The notes beneath the pieces are model-generated. The model saw only the letters and a program-made list of their open reading frames with translations, did not search any database and was not told the DNA's origin. Positions 12,094-22,576 of a DNA stretch of 64,000 nt are shown one piece after another (within the stretch, counting starts at the first letter, position 1; every line of letters begins with the position of its first letter). The position numbers and the translations under genes were made by a program. Location: positions 84,510,696-84,574,695 of the forward strand of contig OX638132.1 of the NCBI GenBank assembly GCA_951804985.1. The letters are read 5' to 3'. Source of the DNA: Dryomyza anilis (Eukaryota > Arthropoda > Insecta > Diptera > Dryomyzidae).

Positions 12094-13257
12094 ATGTCAC
12101 GCTCCTTGAGAACATCGCAGCGTAATAGCCGCGCTGGCTCCAACAATTCGTCTTCGTCGCCCAGCACCGCACAGCCGCGCGTGAAACGCATTAAACGCTG
12201 TTGTCGCAATTTTGTCACCTTTATGTGCACGCAGGTTGGTGTCGGCGCACTCATCGTGCTCTATGCCATCTGTGGCGCCTTCGCTTTCATGCAAATCGAG
12301 CAACAGTACGAGGACGGCACCGAACAGGAGATGCTGGCGCTGCGCACAGACTGCTCGCAGCATCTGTGGCACATTACCGAAGAGCTGAACACATTTAATC
12401 GCAGTCACTGGGAGAATCGTTCCGATGCCATTTTGCGCAATTATCAGCATGAAATATCGGAGCTCATCAAACGTGGCTACATTGGACGCACACCCGAGCA
12501 GATCTGGACCTTTCCAGCGGCGCTCATGTTTTGTCTCTCCGTCATTACAATGATCGGCTATGGCAACATGGTGCCGCGTACGCCATGGGGCAAGGGTTTC
12601 ACTGTCATCTATGCCACCTTTGGCATACCGCTGTATATTCTATACTTTCTGAGCATGGGCAAGGTGTTGGCCAGAACGTTCAAGTTTATCTATCGCAGTT
12701 TGCATGCGTGCACGCATGATCGCAGCGTCGAGGTGTCGCGTTTTGATTCGCTCGAGTGCGGCATTGCGGGCATGCCGCGCAAAAAGATTATTGTGCCCTC
12801 GACCGCCTGTCTGTGGGTCATAATATTCTATATACTCACTGGCACCATAATGTTCTCCGAATGGGAGCAATGGACACCATTGAACTCGTTCTACTTTTGC
12901 ATGACGTCGCTGTGTAAAATTGGTTTTGGTGACTTTGTGCCGGGCGATGTGCTACTGACCGACATCGATGTTGAGGCGGCAGCCAAAAAACTAAAGGAAG
13001 ATCCTACCATGGATCCGAATCGTTTTTATGAAATGCTAAGGTTACGTGAACAAAACTGGAAATTGGCCATTAATTTCATTTATATGTTAATTGGCATGGG
13101 TCTGGTCGCAATGTGTTATAATTTGATGCGCGAGGAAGTGCGTGTCAAGCTGAAGGAAATGAAGGAGGATCTGAAGTTGTGCATGGACGATACGCGTGCG
13201 CGTTTTGCCGGCTGTTGTGGACAGCGCAACTACTACGACGAGGATGACTATTATTAG
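12094..13257 (+). CDS. Two-pore-domain (K2P) potassium channel subunit
   Basis: K2P channels are dimers in the plasma membrane that carry background K+ leak and set resting potential. The 387-residue single-exon ORF has the full plan: basic cytosolic N-terminus (1-44), M1 (about 45-68), an extracellular cap with Cys87 and N-glycosylation sites N102 and N108, pore 1 (about 138-160), M2 (168-190), M3 (236-256), pore 2 (262-282), M4 (324-345), and an acidic tail ending DEDDYY. The G-Y-G and G-F-G triplets are intact (155-157 and 277-279). However, the residue that is normally Thr two positions before the first Gly is Met153 in pore 1 (TMIGYG) and Lys275 in pore 2 (CKIGFGD). ATG context is good and no upstream in-frame start is better. 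It resembles the short fly channels of the CG10864 type from memory, so I give no symbol. A possible AATAAA lies at 13840. It sits on the same strand 2 kb before the next gene, with no functional link apparent. Confidence 0.93.
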   Translation: MSRSLRTSQRNSRAGSNNSSSSPSTAQPRVKRIKRCCRNFVTFMCTQVGVGALIVLYAICGAFAFMQIEQQYEDGTEQEMLALRTDCSQHLWHITEELNTFNRSHWENRSDAILRNYQHEISELIKRGYIGRTPEQIWTFPAALMFCLSVITMIGYGNMVPRTPWGKGFTVIYATFGIPLYILYFLSMGKVLARTFKFIYRSLHACTHDRSVEVSRFDSLECGIAGMPRKKIIVPSTACLWVIIFYILTGTIMFSEWEQWTPLNSFYFCMTSLCKIGFGDFVPGDVLLTDIDVEAAAKKLKEDPTMDPNRFYEMLRLREQNWKLAINFIYMLIGMGLVAMCYNLMREEVRVKLKEMKEDLKLCMDDTRARFAGCCGQRNYYDEDDYY

Positions 13258-14189
13258 ATGTAGCGTCGTATTTGCGTTTTCTTTTTATAGTTTTTTTTTG
13301 TTTGTTTTCGAGATTTATGAGTTTCTTTTTTATAAATTTTATTTGATTTTGTTGAAATTGTGACGTTATGCGACGCGTTTTTCGGTTGCGGTTGGCCGAT
13401 TGCCTGCAGCCTGCTATTAAATGTTATGCTTAAGGCAGCGTAACAAAAAATCTCTATTATTTGAAGAACTTGAAGAGAAAATGATTGGTAAGCCAATGAA
13501 TTTATTTTAGAAGTAATTTATATAGCAACATTGTAGAAATTAAACTTGCAAAAAACATTTTAAACTGTGATAAAATGTATATGGACATCCCATACATCCT
13601 TTCAATATAATTCGTGGGTGTTGATTTTTATTGTATAATTTGTTTTTACCTATAACGTAGAAAAACACAATTTTTGGCAACTTTTTAAACAAAAAATATA
13701 ATACATTTTATAACTAGTCCTAAAAACTTTAAACGTAACTTTTTTAAAATTATCCAGACTAATTTTTCATGATATTTTCTAAATTTGAAATATTTGTATT
13801 ACTTTTTTTTAAATAGGCAGCACCAGTAAACTGATTAGAAATAAAATATAGGAAGCCAATGGGTATCGTACTCATCATATTATATTCGGCAGGTTAAAGA
13901 TGAATATAAGAAAAGTACAGTTTTCTTTTTGAAAGATTTTACATAGGGCACAGCATATAATTTGTTTTTCTTCAAAATACGAGCAGATTTTACGCAGACA
14001 ATCGTCATGCTTAAAAATTTCTACATGCCACAACAGATTTATGAAATATTTTTGGAATTATATTTGAACTATGGTGCCTTGTATCAAGTTTTCGCAGAAT
14101 ATCGGAAGAACGTTGTCGGCAGTAATTTTTTTTTTAATAATCAGAATATCTTCCACAGAGCAGACGACGGCAGACAACAATGTTGATTT
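13258..14189. other. 3' flank of the channel gene
   Basis: The stretch is AT-rich and non-coding, and probably holds the channel 3' UTR. An AATAAA at 13840-13845 is a candidate polyadenylation signal. Nothing else is recognised. Confidence 0.4.
13840..13845 (+). terminator. Candidate polyadenylation signal (AATAAA), channel gene
   Basis: A canonical hexamer about 580 bases after the channel stop. AT-rich DNA produces such hexamers by chance, so this is only a candidate. Confidence 0.3.
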
Positions 14190-14199
14190 TAAAAAAATG

Positions 14200-14660
14200 T
14201 TTGAATTTCCGAGACAAAATATTCGTCAGGCACGCCTAGCCTAAAACAGTTTCAACCCAAAAGTCGTGGGAGAACTTTAATGTTTTAAGAATATGTTTCG
14301 GACATCCCCCCGAGTATTTTAAGACTAAAATAAAAATATCGCGGTTTAGTTTAGTGTAGACAGTACGTAGGTCAGCAGGATTGAAGTATGTTTTACACCG
14401 TTTAAAAAACCGAGGCACTTGGCCGCTTTTTTCGACACATTAAATATGTGACTGCGCAATATCCACAGCACCCATATTGAGGGGTGGGAGGGGTGAATCC
14501 ATTCTTTTGTGGGATAACAGACAACATTGGGTCTTGCTGACATTAGAATCTACTCTTTTTGCAACACCCCACTCGGAGATTGATTTAAGGTCATTATTGA
14601 TCGTGTCATTTATAGTGCGTCTTTTACTCTCAATCTCCAAAGAGTTAATGCAGTTTTTAC
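14200..14660 (-). mobile_element. Degenerate LINE (non-LTR retrotransposon) reverse-transcriptase fragment
   Basis: Three overlapping minus-strand frames, reached by frameshifts, read in order SISEWG, KTQCCLLSHK, IFNVSKKAAKCLGFL and RCKTYFNPADLRTVYT. These are the C-terminal part of a non-LTR reverse transcriptase, downstream of the catalytic motif and leading to the thumb. The fragment is broken by frameshifts and lacks the active site, so it is dead. The same family is represented at 42.3 kb. Confidence 0.75.
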
Positions 14661-15232
14661 TAATTCAATTTACCAAATTTTCGAGCAAACTTAATTGAAC
14701 TGAATTGGATGACATCAGGCCTTGTCATATTATGATATCGATTTATTACGAACATTAACAATTACTGGTTACCGAATGGAGATCGAATCAAACAATTTAT
14801 TTTACTCCACAATTTAGTCGAACTCCTCGCGCACATACTTAGTTTCAAATTTAGACAATCTTCTCGCTGAGAGTCTAAGTTTAATTTGAAAATGTGATTG
14901 AAAATCTGGACCTTAGAGTAATGGATTTGATTTGAATGGATTTTCTTTAAAATGTATTATATAAATGTATTTTTTTTTAACAATTTATAAGATTATTAAT
15001 CTAGTGCGGTTGCTAAAGATTAAAGACGAAATGCTATAGGATAAAACCAAACGTTAAGTTTAATCAATAATAACTGGTTGCTATGCGCAACATTTTAGCA
15101 TTTAAAATTTACAAACTAAAAATAACTTTGTACAACAAAATATTCGCAAAACTCAATAGTATATTTTTGCAACCATTCTCCAAATTACTTTATTGTTTAA
15201 TTAACGTATTTTTTGTTCGACACTTTTTTTAG
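14661..15232. other. Intergenic DNA before the C2orf69-like gene
   Basis: Contains phrases such as AACTTAATTGAACTGAATTGG and ACAATTTAGTCGAACTC that recall the MITE family of 39.5 kb in decayed form. No exon is recognised. A pyrimidine tract followed by AG at 15231-15232 could be the acceptor for the first coding exon of the next gene. Confidence 0.4.
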
Positions 15233-15286
15233 GCAATCATTGATAATTTTCTGAAATTACAAAAACGTGTTACGAACTTTAAGGTA

Positions 15287-15472
15287 ATGCTTGGTGGCAG
15301 TGCCGATCGTCTTTGCACACCAAGCACATCAGCTGGTCCATTTCGAATATTTGCTGTTGCCGGTTTTCAGAACCGTGCCAATGATATTGTTTACTGTCCG
15401 CCGATAATACGACAGCCAACGCAAAATGTGGAGGACTCAACGGCGATTGTTTACTTTGGCGGAGATGTTCAG
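15287..15472 (+). CDS. C2orf69-like gene, coding exon 1
   Basis: Encodes residues 1-62 from ATG at 15287 to ...YFGGDVQ and ends in phase 0 at a GTGAGT donor (15473). No clear mitochondrial presequence is visible from this ATG, which supports the idea of an upstream in-frame exon joined at 15233. Confidence 0.88.
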
Positions 15473-18400
15473 GTGAGTGCTTATGCGGCGTGCTTATGTT
15501 CATTACACAGTGTGTCAGAATACTTTAGACGATGGGGCATACAATCCTTAAACTAAATACGAATGCATACTCGAAATTTCGAATCTGATTTTAGAGATCA
15601 AAAATCATTTTTGTGAAGGTGCCTCTATTTATCAATTGTTTGCGCTAACATTTGAAGCAATGTATTTACTGTGTTGTATAAAGTTAAAAAAAAAAGTTAT
15701 TTATATTTTAAACATTTTTTTATTAATGAAAGTCACAATTTAAATTTAAAATTTTGAAGTTTTTAGTAGTTTTTCCACATGTTGTCAACAATATGTGAAT
15801 TTTTTGGTTTCATACATTTTTTTATATTACATGGAGAAATCGAACCAATTGGTGAAATCGATTCTTCACAAAACAAGATATCAACCACTGAAATTGACAA
15901 AAATTCCACTATGTTCGAAAAGCTAATGTGAATCTGAACCTGGATGGACTCCGCCACCTCAATAACATTTTCATTTATAGCTCAATCAATTTTTAACCGA
16001 TTGTAGTGGTTATTATCTATTTTTATGCAGAATCGTTTATCGTTTCACCGTGTATTATAATTTTAAATCTGAATAAGAAATAATTTAAGAAATTGTTATC
16101 CAAAGTTGAAAAATTGCAAAAAACATAATGTTTAAAATGTGTTTCGATAAAACTTTATTAATGTTACTAATATTAATATATAATATATCTATAAAATTAG
16201 TACATTCTCCCCCTTTTAAGCGATTTATAAAACAGTAAAATAAAATTTCAAATGTTAGAGCTAAAATTTAATATTTAAAGAAGCTCTATTCCCAAAACGG
16301 ATTATTGTGCTAAAAATCAGATTTTGTAAGTGTATTCAAAATATAGAATATGCAGTTTTTTTTAGCTCAATTAGTTGTTCAAGAAGATCTGTGTCTTGCT
16401 CTAAATATATTAATTTTTTTTTGTCACACTGTGTTATTGCTCCATGGATCGATAGATGTATCGATGGTCGAATGGATGAATCTTGTTGTTTTAATGAATA
16501 ATTACAAAAGGCGTCTACTTGCGCGTAGCCCAAACAATAAATCGTTGTAAAATATGCAAATTGTTTAGAAAATTGCAATTAAATGAGTCAAGTTTAATAT
16601 ACAAAGTAATATTAGTTTTTTATTAAGTTTTATTGGATTTGCAAACAAACAGCATGTAACTGCATTGTTTTAATTAAAAAATTACAAAATTATTTCAAGG
16701 ACTTTCCGGAAAGCATGGAAACGAACCGCGACAGCCGCGGTTACATGAAGTACAACCTGGAGAACTCGGCCATATTGTTGCGCGAAGCTTTTCCACGTTC
16801 GCACATCATTGTCATACGTCCAGTCAGGTGCGTTGTTCTTTCTTTAAAACATATTTTATTAATTAAATTTTTAATTTACCACACACATAGAATGGAATTT
16901 AAGACCTTTAGCTGCTTTGACAATTTTGTGCGCGGCAATAATGCCGGTGTGCCCGATCACACGCCCATGAATCACGCGTTACAACATCTGGAAAAGTATA
17001 TTTTACACAAAAATTTAATATAAATTAAAATAAAATGTTGTATTTTAATTTTAGATTATTGCAAAATCTGTCGCAGCGTCTGATTTCCATACCGGAGAAT
17101 GAAATTCTCGATCAGGCTGCACAAGCAGCTGCTGCGGCCGCCGCTGTTGCTGCTGCTGCAGCAGCTGCCGCCGCATCTGGCGATGTAGTGGCTGCGCAAA
17201 ATGCGGCCGCAGCTGCTGCAGCCGCTGCCGCAGCGGCACTCGCATCCTCTACACTGTCGACCGCGTCCTCTGATTCGTCCTCCTCCTCGTCGACCAACAG
17301 CGACAGCAGCCAAGAGATGGACATTGATATTTTACAGGTGCAGGAGAATGTGACGGTGGATGCTGATGGCGCTATGATATTTCCGAATGCGGCAAATAAT
17401 GTAAATGCAGCTGGTGCTGCTGCTGCTGTTGGTGCTGTTGCTGCTGCTGCAGGCACAGTGGCAACTGCAACAGCAACTGCCGTCGATGCTGCTGCTGCTC
17501 CACAGCAACTGAGCAACAGCACAGCAACAAGTGCAGTCGGTGGCGCTGTTGCCAATGTTGAGGCGCCGCATTTCAACAACGTCAACAATAGCAACAACAG
17601 CAGCGACTGTCAGCAACAGCCCAATCGACAGAACAACAATCCATTGTGGTGGCGCGAGAATCTCAATCTGGACAAATCGAAGCTGATACTGATTGGTTTC
17701 AGCAAGGGCTGCGTCGTGCTCAATCAAGTGAGTCGCAGTTGCGTGTAAAAATCGTTACATTTTGTACTTTTTAATTGAACGCAAACAAAGAACTACAAGA
17801 TAAATTTGACTTTGCACGAAAATTAATGGAAATAATTTTGTAAATTTTAGTTTATTTACGAGTTTCACTACTTGAAGACGTTGACGCCCGACGACAGTAC
17901 CATGATACGCCTGCTCTCACGCATCACGGACATGTATTGGCTGGATGGCGGACACGGAGGTCAGAAGAACACGTGGATAACGTCGCGCAGTTTGCTCGAG
18001 ACGCTGACACGCATGGGTAATTATTGAAACAATTTTTTAAATAACATGGTGTGGCCAAAAAATATTTATTAACGTAGCGTTGTTTAAGCTAAGTATTATG
18101 TTTAAGACATACCTCAGGCCGAAGTCAGCTTGTCCCCTTTTGTGGTTGATAGTTATACTACGGATGATGTGGTAATCTTAGGTTTGTGTCGTTTTCCTTC
18201 CGTAATTAGTCGCTATAGACATTAATCCAGCTGATGCTATCAATACACTACAAAGTTCAGCGCAAACTCACTTAAATTATGCTCAAGTACAAAATATTTT
18301 GCAGTGGTATTGAATCCGAACTTGTGGGAAAGCAAACATAGAACTTCAGTAAAACGTTTGACAAATACTAAGGTCTCCATCCATACTTTACATAATGGAT

Positions 18401-20532
18401 GTACACAACGGCAGTCCGTCACTATTCTGGAGGACAGTTAGTGCACTAAGTAAGAATTAAAATATAAAAAGAATCGGAGGACCGTCCTCAAGCACTCGTA
18501 CAAAATCCTATAGACTTTGTACAGAGGTCACGATTGGTCGTGTCACCGGCCAAAAGTAATTTTTTTTTTAGAAACATTTCTGTCAATAAAATAAATACGC
18601 CAATTAATACTTCAAACATCAAGGAATATATCTGTATACAAATTATTTTTCTAATGAAATGTTCAAAACGTGATGGATGTTCTTTGTATAGGTATATTAA
18701 ATATTCATTTTTTCTAATATTAAAATATTCACTGCGTTTTTTTCATAATTTAAAATTTGAGCCGAAATAAATTTTATACGAAAATCAAAAAACACCATTT
18801 GAGCTAGATAGATTTCTGGTGTAGCTATTCCGCTCAACGTAAAACTTCAAACAATTTCCGAAAGGAGCTGGTGTGTGCACTGACTAAATTTGCTGAATGT
18901 TGCTGACAACATGTATCACAACAAAGCATAGTTGTTAGTTTTGTGGTATAAATACCTTTTGTGGTATTTTTGAATTGCATTATGGTAAGAAATACCATGG
19001 TATTTTTTAATTCATGTGGTATTTATGTGGGATTTTTATATTCTCTCTTTTTTTATAAATATTAGTACTAAATCAGAGAGTATAGATTTTTAATAGAGTT
19101 TTCTTCCGAGTTTGCTGGCGTCTCTGCCGAAAACATTGGTTATGTGGAAGTGGAATTTTACAGATTGAAGTTAACAGAGGAAAACAGTGCACAAAACTGG
19201 ATCTGTCCGCGGATAATTAGCAACCAAACTTACCAAGATATATTGCAATCCAACGCAGTATAAATTTCAATGATTTGTCTGTCCAAAAATGTGCCAGAAA
19301 ACATCAGAATATTGATTTGAAAATCTCCAGTCTCCTCTGCATTGGCGTTTTGAAAAACGATAGCTCTTGAATAGAATACAAGCTCCGCCCATATTGAAAT
19401 CTGTGTTCAGTGCTCTAATATGTCTTCAACTAGATGAGTCTTCAACTCATTGCCAATCCTTCCTACCACTTCTTTTTTCAAGACAGGCTTTTATTCACTT
19501 TAATAATCTGTAGAATTCATGGAACCCATTGTTTATGTTGTGACATCGATTTTTTTTGACGGCCCACCAAATCCAATGTGACCACCGCGATTATTGAAGG
19601 ATCATCAGAAAATAATAAAATGTTGCCAATGGTCAACGTTTACAAACTTCCATTGGTAAAAAACCATTATAAAAAGAAAAAATAACGGTTGATCATACAT
19701 ATCCCGTGCTGTGCCGCCTACACAACGCATGAATCGACATTTCGTTTTAAAATGTTAAGCTGGCGCGTTGTGACAATTAAATATCGTAAAGTTTGTACAA
19801 AGCAAGCAAAAGTCTTATCAAAGCACGAACGACCGAACGCCATATTTCTGAAAAATTTGAAAAACATTTAATTTTTAACGGAATATAAGATTTGAAAAAG
19901 AAAAAAATAAAATTCTATAAATATACCTCTAACTTTTAAATTTACAATAAAGGGTTGGGTTTAAAAACCACGACTTTGAATGTAAAATATGCAATAACTT
20001 TTAATATACAATAAAAATCAAAAGTAGATATTTACGAAATTATACTATTGAAAAAATTTAGCATTTAAAAATATATTTCGATAATCTTATACGAGTTCTA
20101 AGCATTGCGCTATGGAACGAAATCTGGTTCTAAGTGGAAAAAAGTTTTTATACACATTATATTCTTATCGATCTAATCTCCATTTAACTAGGCATGAACA
20201 TACACGTGCACTTGACACCGTACCAGGTGCAGGACGATCGTCGTCCGTGGATACGTAAAGAGGAGAAGATCTTCACCGATCTGCTGCGTCGCCTGGGCGC
20301 GCCAATAACGCGTCACTTGCACTACGACAGTCAGACGGCAAACTTGATGACACACTTTGAGGTGCTGCAGGCATTTTGTCAACACATACACGCGCTCAAT
20401 CAGCAACCACAACAACAGCAACAGCAACAGTCGCCACCGCAGTCCATAGCAAACGAACAACAATCGCCGCAACAACAGCTACAGCAAAACTCAACTAAAC
20501 TGACAACTGAAAGTTGCGCCGAAGAGAAGTGA
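15287..20532 (+). CDS. C2orf69 / UPF0565 family serine-hydrolase-like protein (six exons)
   Basis: The human homologue C2orf69 is a mitochondrial protein needed for normal oxidative phosphorylation and has an alpha/beta-hydrolase-like fold; its substrate is not known to me. Coding exons are 15287-15472, 16700-16827, 16891-16995, 17055-17727, 17851-18016 and 20192-20532. All introns are GT-AG and the phases join to 532 codons plus TGA. Family landmarks: YFGGDVQ (56-62), the SCFDNFV segment in exon 3, nucleophile elbow GFSKG with Ser356, MYWLDGGHGG (392-401, with Asp396 and His399), and HVHLTPYQV (424-432). The fly protein is longer than the roughly 385-residue human one because of an Ala/Ser/Asn-rich insert in exon 4 and a Gln-rich tail. 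The frame is also open upstream from 15233, just after a good acceptor, so the true start could lie in an earlier exon. The stop codon is discussed separately. Confidence 0.92.
16700..16827 (+). CDS. C2orf69-like gene, coding exon 2
   Basis: Starts after TTATTTCAAG with GACTTTCCG (D-F-P). It encodes the YNLENSAILLREAFP and HIIVIRP segments and ends after two bases of an Arg codon at a GTGCGT donor. Confidence 0.9.
16891..16995 (+). CDS. C2orf69-like gene, coding exon 3
   Basis: Begins after CACACACATAG, a 63-base intron. It encodes MEFKTFSCFDNFVRG and GVPDHTPMNHA and ends two bases into a Lys codon at GTATAT. The SCFDNFV motif is the best family match here. Confidence 0.9.
17055..17727 (+). 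CDS. C2orf69-like gene, coding exon 4 with poly-Ala insert
   Basis: After a 59-base intron it encodes LLQNLSQRLISIPENE, then about 190 residues of low complexity (Ala tracts at the start, Ser-rich and acidic middle, Ala/Thr/Asn-rich end). It ends with WWRENLNLDKSKLILIGFSKG and CVVLNQ, and the GTGAGT donor is in phase 0. Ala codons vary among GCA, GCC, GCT and GCG, so the tract is not a simple triplet expansion. Confidence 0.9.
17851..18016 (+). CDS. C2orf69-like gene, coding exon 5
   Basis: Begins after TAAATTTTAG. It encodes FIYEFHYLKTL and the conserved TDMYWLDGGHGGQKNTWIT segment and ends one base into a Gly codon at a GTAATT donor. The following 2.2-kb intron contains a LINE remnant. Confidence 0.9.
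18130..18435 (+). mobile_element. Degenerate LINE reverse-transcriptase fragment in intron 5
   Basis: At 18154-18171 the plus strand reads YTTDDV followed by VILG, a decayed form of the Y-A-D-D catalytic motif. About 130 bases on, VVLNPNLW and KRLTNTK fit the region that follows it in jockey/R1-like elements. Stops and frameshifts interrupt it. It is too short and decayed to name the family. Confidence 0.5.
18436..20191. other. Rest of intron 5, no gene seen
   Basis: Holds AT-rich DNA with a GTGGTATTT-rich patch at 18935-19040 and no supported exon. It ends in a CATTTAACTAG acceptor at 20191. Confidence 0.5.
20192..20532 (+). CDS. C2orf69-like gene, coding exon 6 and stop
   Basis: Completes the Gly codon and reads MNIHVHLTPYQVQDDRRPW, then IRKEEKIFTDLLRRLG, YDSQTANLMTHFEV, and a Gln-rich tail. 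It ends AEEK then TGA at 20530-20532. The conserved part matches the C-terminus of the human protein, which ends just after the equivalent of HFEV; the Gln-rich tail is fly-specific. Confidence 0.9.
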
Positions 20533-20997
20533 CAACGACGTCGCAAAACAGCAACAGCAGCAACAACATTGAAACAGCAACATTTACTAATGCAACAACA
20601 ACAACAGCAGCAGCAGCCTGGTGCTGTTGCTGCTACTGCTGCCTATGTTGCTGCCACCGCAGCCGCTGCCGCAACACGCACAGCCGCCACAAATGTTGCG
20701 CTTTCAATGCTTAGCGCCGCAGCTGCTGCTGCAACTGGCCAACAGCGCGCAACAACATCAGCGGCTGCGGCAGCTGCTGCTGCAGGTGCCACAGCAACAT
20801 CAACTGTAAATAATAATCATGGCCATCATCAACATCATCAGCATCATCATCATCACCACCACCACCAACAACCATATAATCATCAACAGCAACAACAACA
20901 ATTACAACAGCAGCAGCAGTCGCCGCCACAACAGCCGCATAATCAATGCCGCTCGAAGCGCAAGCTGCACAAATTCTATTCTACGCTCTGCCGCTAA
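20533..20997 (+). CDS. Candidate readthrough extension of the C2orf69-like protein
   Basis: The frame of exon 6 continues through TGA-C for 154 sense codons to TAA at 20995-20997. The extension is rich in Gln, Ala and His (a His/Gln block near 20820-20880) and ends in the non-repetitive SKRKLHKFYSTLCR. Codons vary synonymously within the tracts, and the unique tail uses mostly G/C-ending codons in a very AT-rich locus, which is typical of translated fly sequence. UGA followed by C is the stop context most often linked to readthrough in flies. An in-frame ATG at 20590 could instead start a separate short ORF. Repetitive CAG/GCT DNA is stop-poor in every frame, so openness alone is weak evidence. 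Confidence 0.45.
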   Translation, partial: QRRRKTATAATTLKQQHLLMQQQQQQQQPGAVAATAAYVAATAAAAATRTAATNVALSMLSAAAAAATGQQRATTSAAAAAAAAGATATSTVNNNHGHHQHHQHHHHHHHHQQPYNHQQQQQQLQQQQQSPPQQPHNQCRSKRKLHKFYSTLCR

Positions 20998-21720
20998 ACA
21001 AAACCTTTAAATTTCTGCAAAAACGTCTGCAGCAGTTGTTAAACAGTTGGCAATTGTTGCAACTGTTTGCAGCAACAATATCTCCAAGCACTTTTCGTAT
21101 TTCAAGCCTGCGTTAACGCAAATTTCTATTCAAAAGTTTTACTTTATTTTATTTTTTTTTTGTTTATTTCCCAGTGCAATATTTTTATTTTATTTGTAAA
21201 CATTGTTGTTTCTCTTCTAATATTTCGAGCTCTAAACTTTGATTTTAGACCTTTACTTTGTGTTTATTTTGAACGCAGTTTTCTTTAAAATTTTACATTG
21301 CGAATTGTATAAAATCAACACTTTTTTATTTAGAGCGACAAAACTAAAAAAAAAGTTGCCTCAATTGTGCTGCTAATTTTTTGCTTTCTATGCGCATTAT
21401 AATTATTAATTAAAACAAAAGAACGCATTCGCATAATTAATTTACTATTTAGTTTTGTGTACTTAGAACGTAGTCTAAGCTATTAAGTGTATGCCACCGT
21501 CGCGTTTCCGCACCCTCCTCATCTCTTTCAACTTGGCCGTTTGTCAGTCAGTCTGTTTGTTTGCAGCGCATTTAATAGCAAATGCAATCATTCAATTTGT
21601 CTCTATCTCTCTCTCTCTATCGCTCTGTTTTAAGTATTACTGATTAGCTCTTAAGTACATAATTTAAGTATGCAACCTTTACGATTACAATTACAATAAA
21701 ATGTACTATGTGTCACTAAA
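20998..21720 (+). other. 3' UTR of the C2orf69-like gene
   Basis: This AT-rich, non-coding stretch follows the second stop and leads to an AATAAA at 21695. It includes a pyrimidine stretch (CTCTATCTCTCTCTC, near 21600). Assignment as UTR is by position. Confidence 0.5.
21695..21700 (+). terminator. Candidate polyadenylation signal (AATAAA)
   Basis: A canonical hexamer about 700 bases after the second stop of the C2orf69-like gene. Further AATAAA hexamers occur within 100 bases. Confidence 0.4.
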
Positions 21721-22283
21721 AATATAAAATAAAATGTGTGCAAAGTTTGTGCGTGAAATAAAATAAAAATCAATATTTAAATTAGAAAACAAATAAACAT
21801 AGCTGTTTAAATAAGCATTAAAATACATATAAAACGTCAAAAGAATTTAAAACAATATTTAATATTTAACAACAACAAAAATGTACCTTTTAGAATTTGC
21901 TGTTCAAAATTTTGCATAACACCTTGACACACTTAAATTATACATCATTCAATTATTTCAATTAAATTATTTGATAAAATTAACTAAGCAAAAACAAAAT
22001 AAAAATGAATAAAAATAAAAATATTGTTGATAAATGGACGCACAGCTTCAATTGTTAGAGCTACAAAATATAGTAAGAATCTACAAAATTAAATGCATAA
22101 AATTATAAAACACAGACAGACACACACACACACATAATAGGTAACAGAAAAGAACAAAAACAAGAATTTATATTTCTTAAATATTTAAGTAACTGTATTA
22201 AAAATAAAATTATAATTAAAGAAACTCTTGCATATGCGATATACAACAGTTTCAAAAGTTTATTTTTCTTTAAAGTAATAAAA

Positions 22284-22390
22284 TAAAATATATTAATTTA
22301 TAATATATTAAATTATAATATATTGAATTATAATATACTGAATTATAATATATTGAATTATAATATATTGATTTAAAGTATATTAAATTA
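22284..22390. repeat. 15-bp AT tandem repeat
   Basis: Six or so copies of ATTATAATATATTGA with small changes. Surrounding DNA from 21721 to 22575 is AT-rich and without genes. Confidence 0.8.
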
Positions 22391-22576
22391 TCTTAAAAGT
22401 AATTTGTCAAAATATATAGTATGCCGTAAGACTCATATAAATGTAAATGTTGTTGTGTTTTTATTTCAAATGTATATGGGGGGGAAGTAAGTATTTATAA
22501 TTTATAGAATTTTTACAGAAAACTAATAGGCATTTTCACTAAATTCATTATTATCAAATCTACATGTTCTATGTAA

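Noticed and set aside
12097..12870. Minus- and plus-strand ORFs overlapping the K2P gene
   Set aside because: Shadow frames of a real coding exon, with no domain content.
17051..17727. Minus-strand ORFs opposite exon 4 (Ala/Thr-rich)
   Set aside because: Antisense shadows of GC-rich triplet-rich coding sequence; the plus frame has the conserved family motifs and splice sites.
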